Assembly: GCF_038446525.1 (NCBI RefSeq) | Contig: NZ_CP151792.1 | Coordinates: forward strand, 2,728,001 to 2,792,000 | Direction of reading: 5' to 3' | DNA: 64,000 nt | From: Methanolobus sp. ZRKC5 | GTDB lineage: Archaea; Halobacteriota; Methanosarcinia; Methanosarcinales; Methanosarcinaceae | Shown here: positions 63,419-64,000 of the stretch, one piece after another | Numbering within the stretch: position 1 is the stretch's first letter | How the letters are laid out: each line of letters starts with the position of its first letter | Position numbers and translations under genes: made by a program | Notes under the pieces: model-generated | The model's input: only the letters and a program-made list of their open reading frames with translations | Told to the model about the DNA's origin: nothing | Databases searched by the model: none

Positions 63419-64000
63419 ATGAATTACTTAAATATCTATGTAAAAAAATTAAGACGTAACATTTGTAGATATGTGCTTCGTTTCAACCTTAAAAGAAAGT
63501 CTCCACATTCTCTTAAAACAGGTTTCAACGGTAAGAACATTATAATACCTTTTCCAATGACTATCACAATTGATGATGTAGGCAGAAAAAAAAGCTGGAG
63601 GATGGACAATTCTGATCATATCTTAGATGATTATCTTAATCTTATTTTCATAGGGAAAAGTGTAGGTACTCGTTTAATGTGTGCATTTATGATTGCTCAA
63701 TTTGATAAAAATAATAGCTGTGCTAAATATCCATCAACAACTATTGATGGAGATAATTGGGATAACGGTACAGAATTTACTTTTCAAGATCAAATAATGG
63801 ATGTAGTTAAAAACAACAGTGCTTTTATTGAATATGGTTTGCATGGTGTTGACCATCGTATGTACTGGGATTCTGAATTGGTTCCAGATGGTCTGGGAGG
63901 TCCAAACAAAGATGCATTTGCACACTATGGTGAATGGTATGATGCAGGTGGATTAAAACCATGGAATAAAAAAGCTGTGAAGGAACATCTTAAGTGCTTT
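63419..64000 (+). CDS. polysaccharide deacetylase-like protein, C-terminus cut by window edge
   Basis: The ATG at 63419, right after GGTGGAG, opens 194 codons without a stop to the window edge. The start is LNIYVKKLRRNICRYVLRF, then NIIIPFPMTITIDDVG, whose DD matches the metal Asp of NodB-type enzymes, and later FIEYGLHGVDHRMYWDSEL, with HGxDH as the likely metal His. So it is a second deacetylase-fold protein of the cluster, different from the one at 53255. The 3' part lies beyond the window. Confidence 0.6.
   Translation, partial: MNYLNIYVKKLRRNICRYVLRFNLKRKSPHSLKTGFNGKNIIIPFPMTITIDDVGRKKSWRMDNSDHILDDYLNLIFIGKSVGTRLMCAFMIAQFDKNNSCAKYPSTTIDGDNWDNGTEFTFQDQIMDVVKNNSAFIEYGLHGVDHRMYWDSELVPDGLGGPNKDAFAHYGEWYDAGGLKPWNKKAVKEHLKCF

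Noticed and set aside
1-64000. CRISPR arrays, tRNA or rRNA genes
   Set aside because: No regularly spaced repeats, cloverleaf-like GC-rich segments or rRNA sequence were noticed on reading the gaps; small RNAs could still be missed without a search.

Overview
The window looks like the chromosome of a methanogenic archaeon of the Methanosarcinaceae (Methanolobus/Methanococcoides-like). The support is a tandem-domain methanogen-type S-layer protein, archaeal-type glycogen enzymes (GH57, GH15, archaeal debranching enzyme), archaeal topoisomerase I, archaeal ThiC, PEF-CTERM proteins with an archaeosortase, TATA-box promoters and GGAGGTGAT-type ribosome binding sites. No rRNA, tRNA or CRISPR array was found.

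Layout. (1) 1-1.3 kb: an IS5-family transposase cut by the window edge, then gene scraps. (2) 1.3-4.3 kb: S-layer protein and a small winged-helix protein. (3) 4.4-18.5 kb, minus strand: a long, tightly coupled operon for a storage alpha-glucan. It reads glycogen synthase, GalT-like transferase, GT4, CorA, DUF432, MscS, two GH57 proteins (one lacking its catalytic Asp), V4R protein, GH15 and debranching enzyme. A drastically deleted copy of the GT4 gene sits at the distal end. (4) 18.7-34.2 kb: housekeeping and single genes (CNNM-like DUF21 protein, MarC, a broken multi-PAS histidine kinase, peroxiredoxin, MBL enzyme, thiC, topA, nitroreductase, an unrecognised 418-aa protein) and an IS1341-type TnpB element sitting just upstream of a small gene. 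(5) 34.2-39.1 kb, minus: branched-chain amino acid operon (LeuA/CimA, ilvB, ilvN, ilvC). (6) 39.6-46.9 kb: M42 aminopeptidase, then a cell-surface locus with two tandem PEF-CTERM proteins, a large DUF1616 ectodomain protein, an HtpX-like membrane protein without zinc ligands plus a two-helix partner, and an archaeosortase. (7) 47.2-51.6 kb: three mobile elements nested inside one another: a group II intron inside an IS5-family element inside an ISH3-family element. TIRs and target duplications are readable for both ISs. (8) 51.7-64.0 kb, plus strand, visibly more AT-rich: a surface polysaccharide cluster (flippase, deacetylase-like proteins, PHP, ATP-grasp, glycosyltransferases, DUF354, WbqC, PIG-L, polytopic membrane protein) running off the right edge.

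How it works together. Regions 2, 6 and 8 build or modify the cell envelope: the S-layer, sortase-processed surface proteins, and a glycan that could be attached to them (inference). Region 3 makes and breaks down glycogen and carries, within the same transcript, a tension-gated channel and a divalent-cation channel. Several genes show decay (kinase, both nested transposases, GT remnant), and two genes (LeuA/CimA and the HtpX-like gene) have conserved N-termini without a normal start codon. These could be real mutations, rare starts or base-calling errors in homopolymers.
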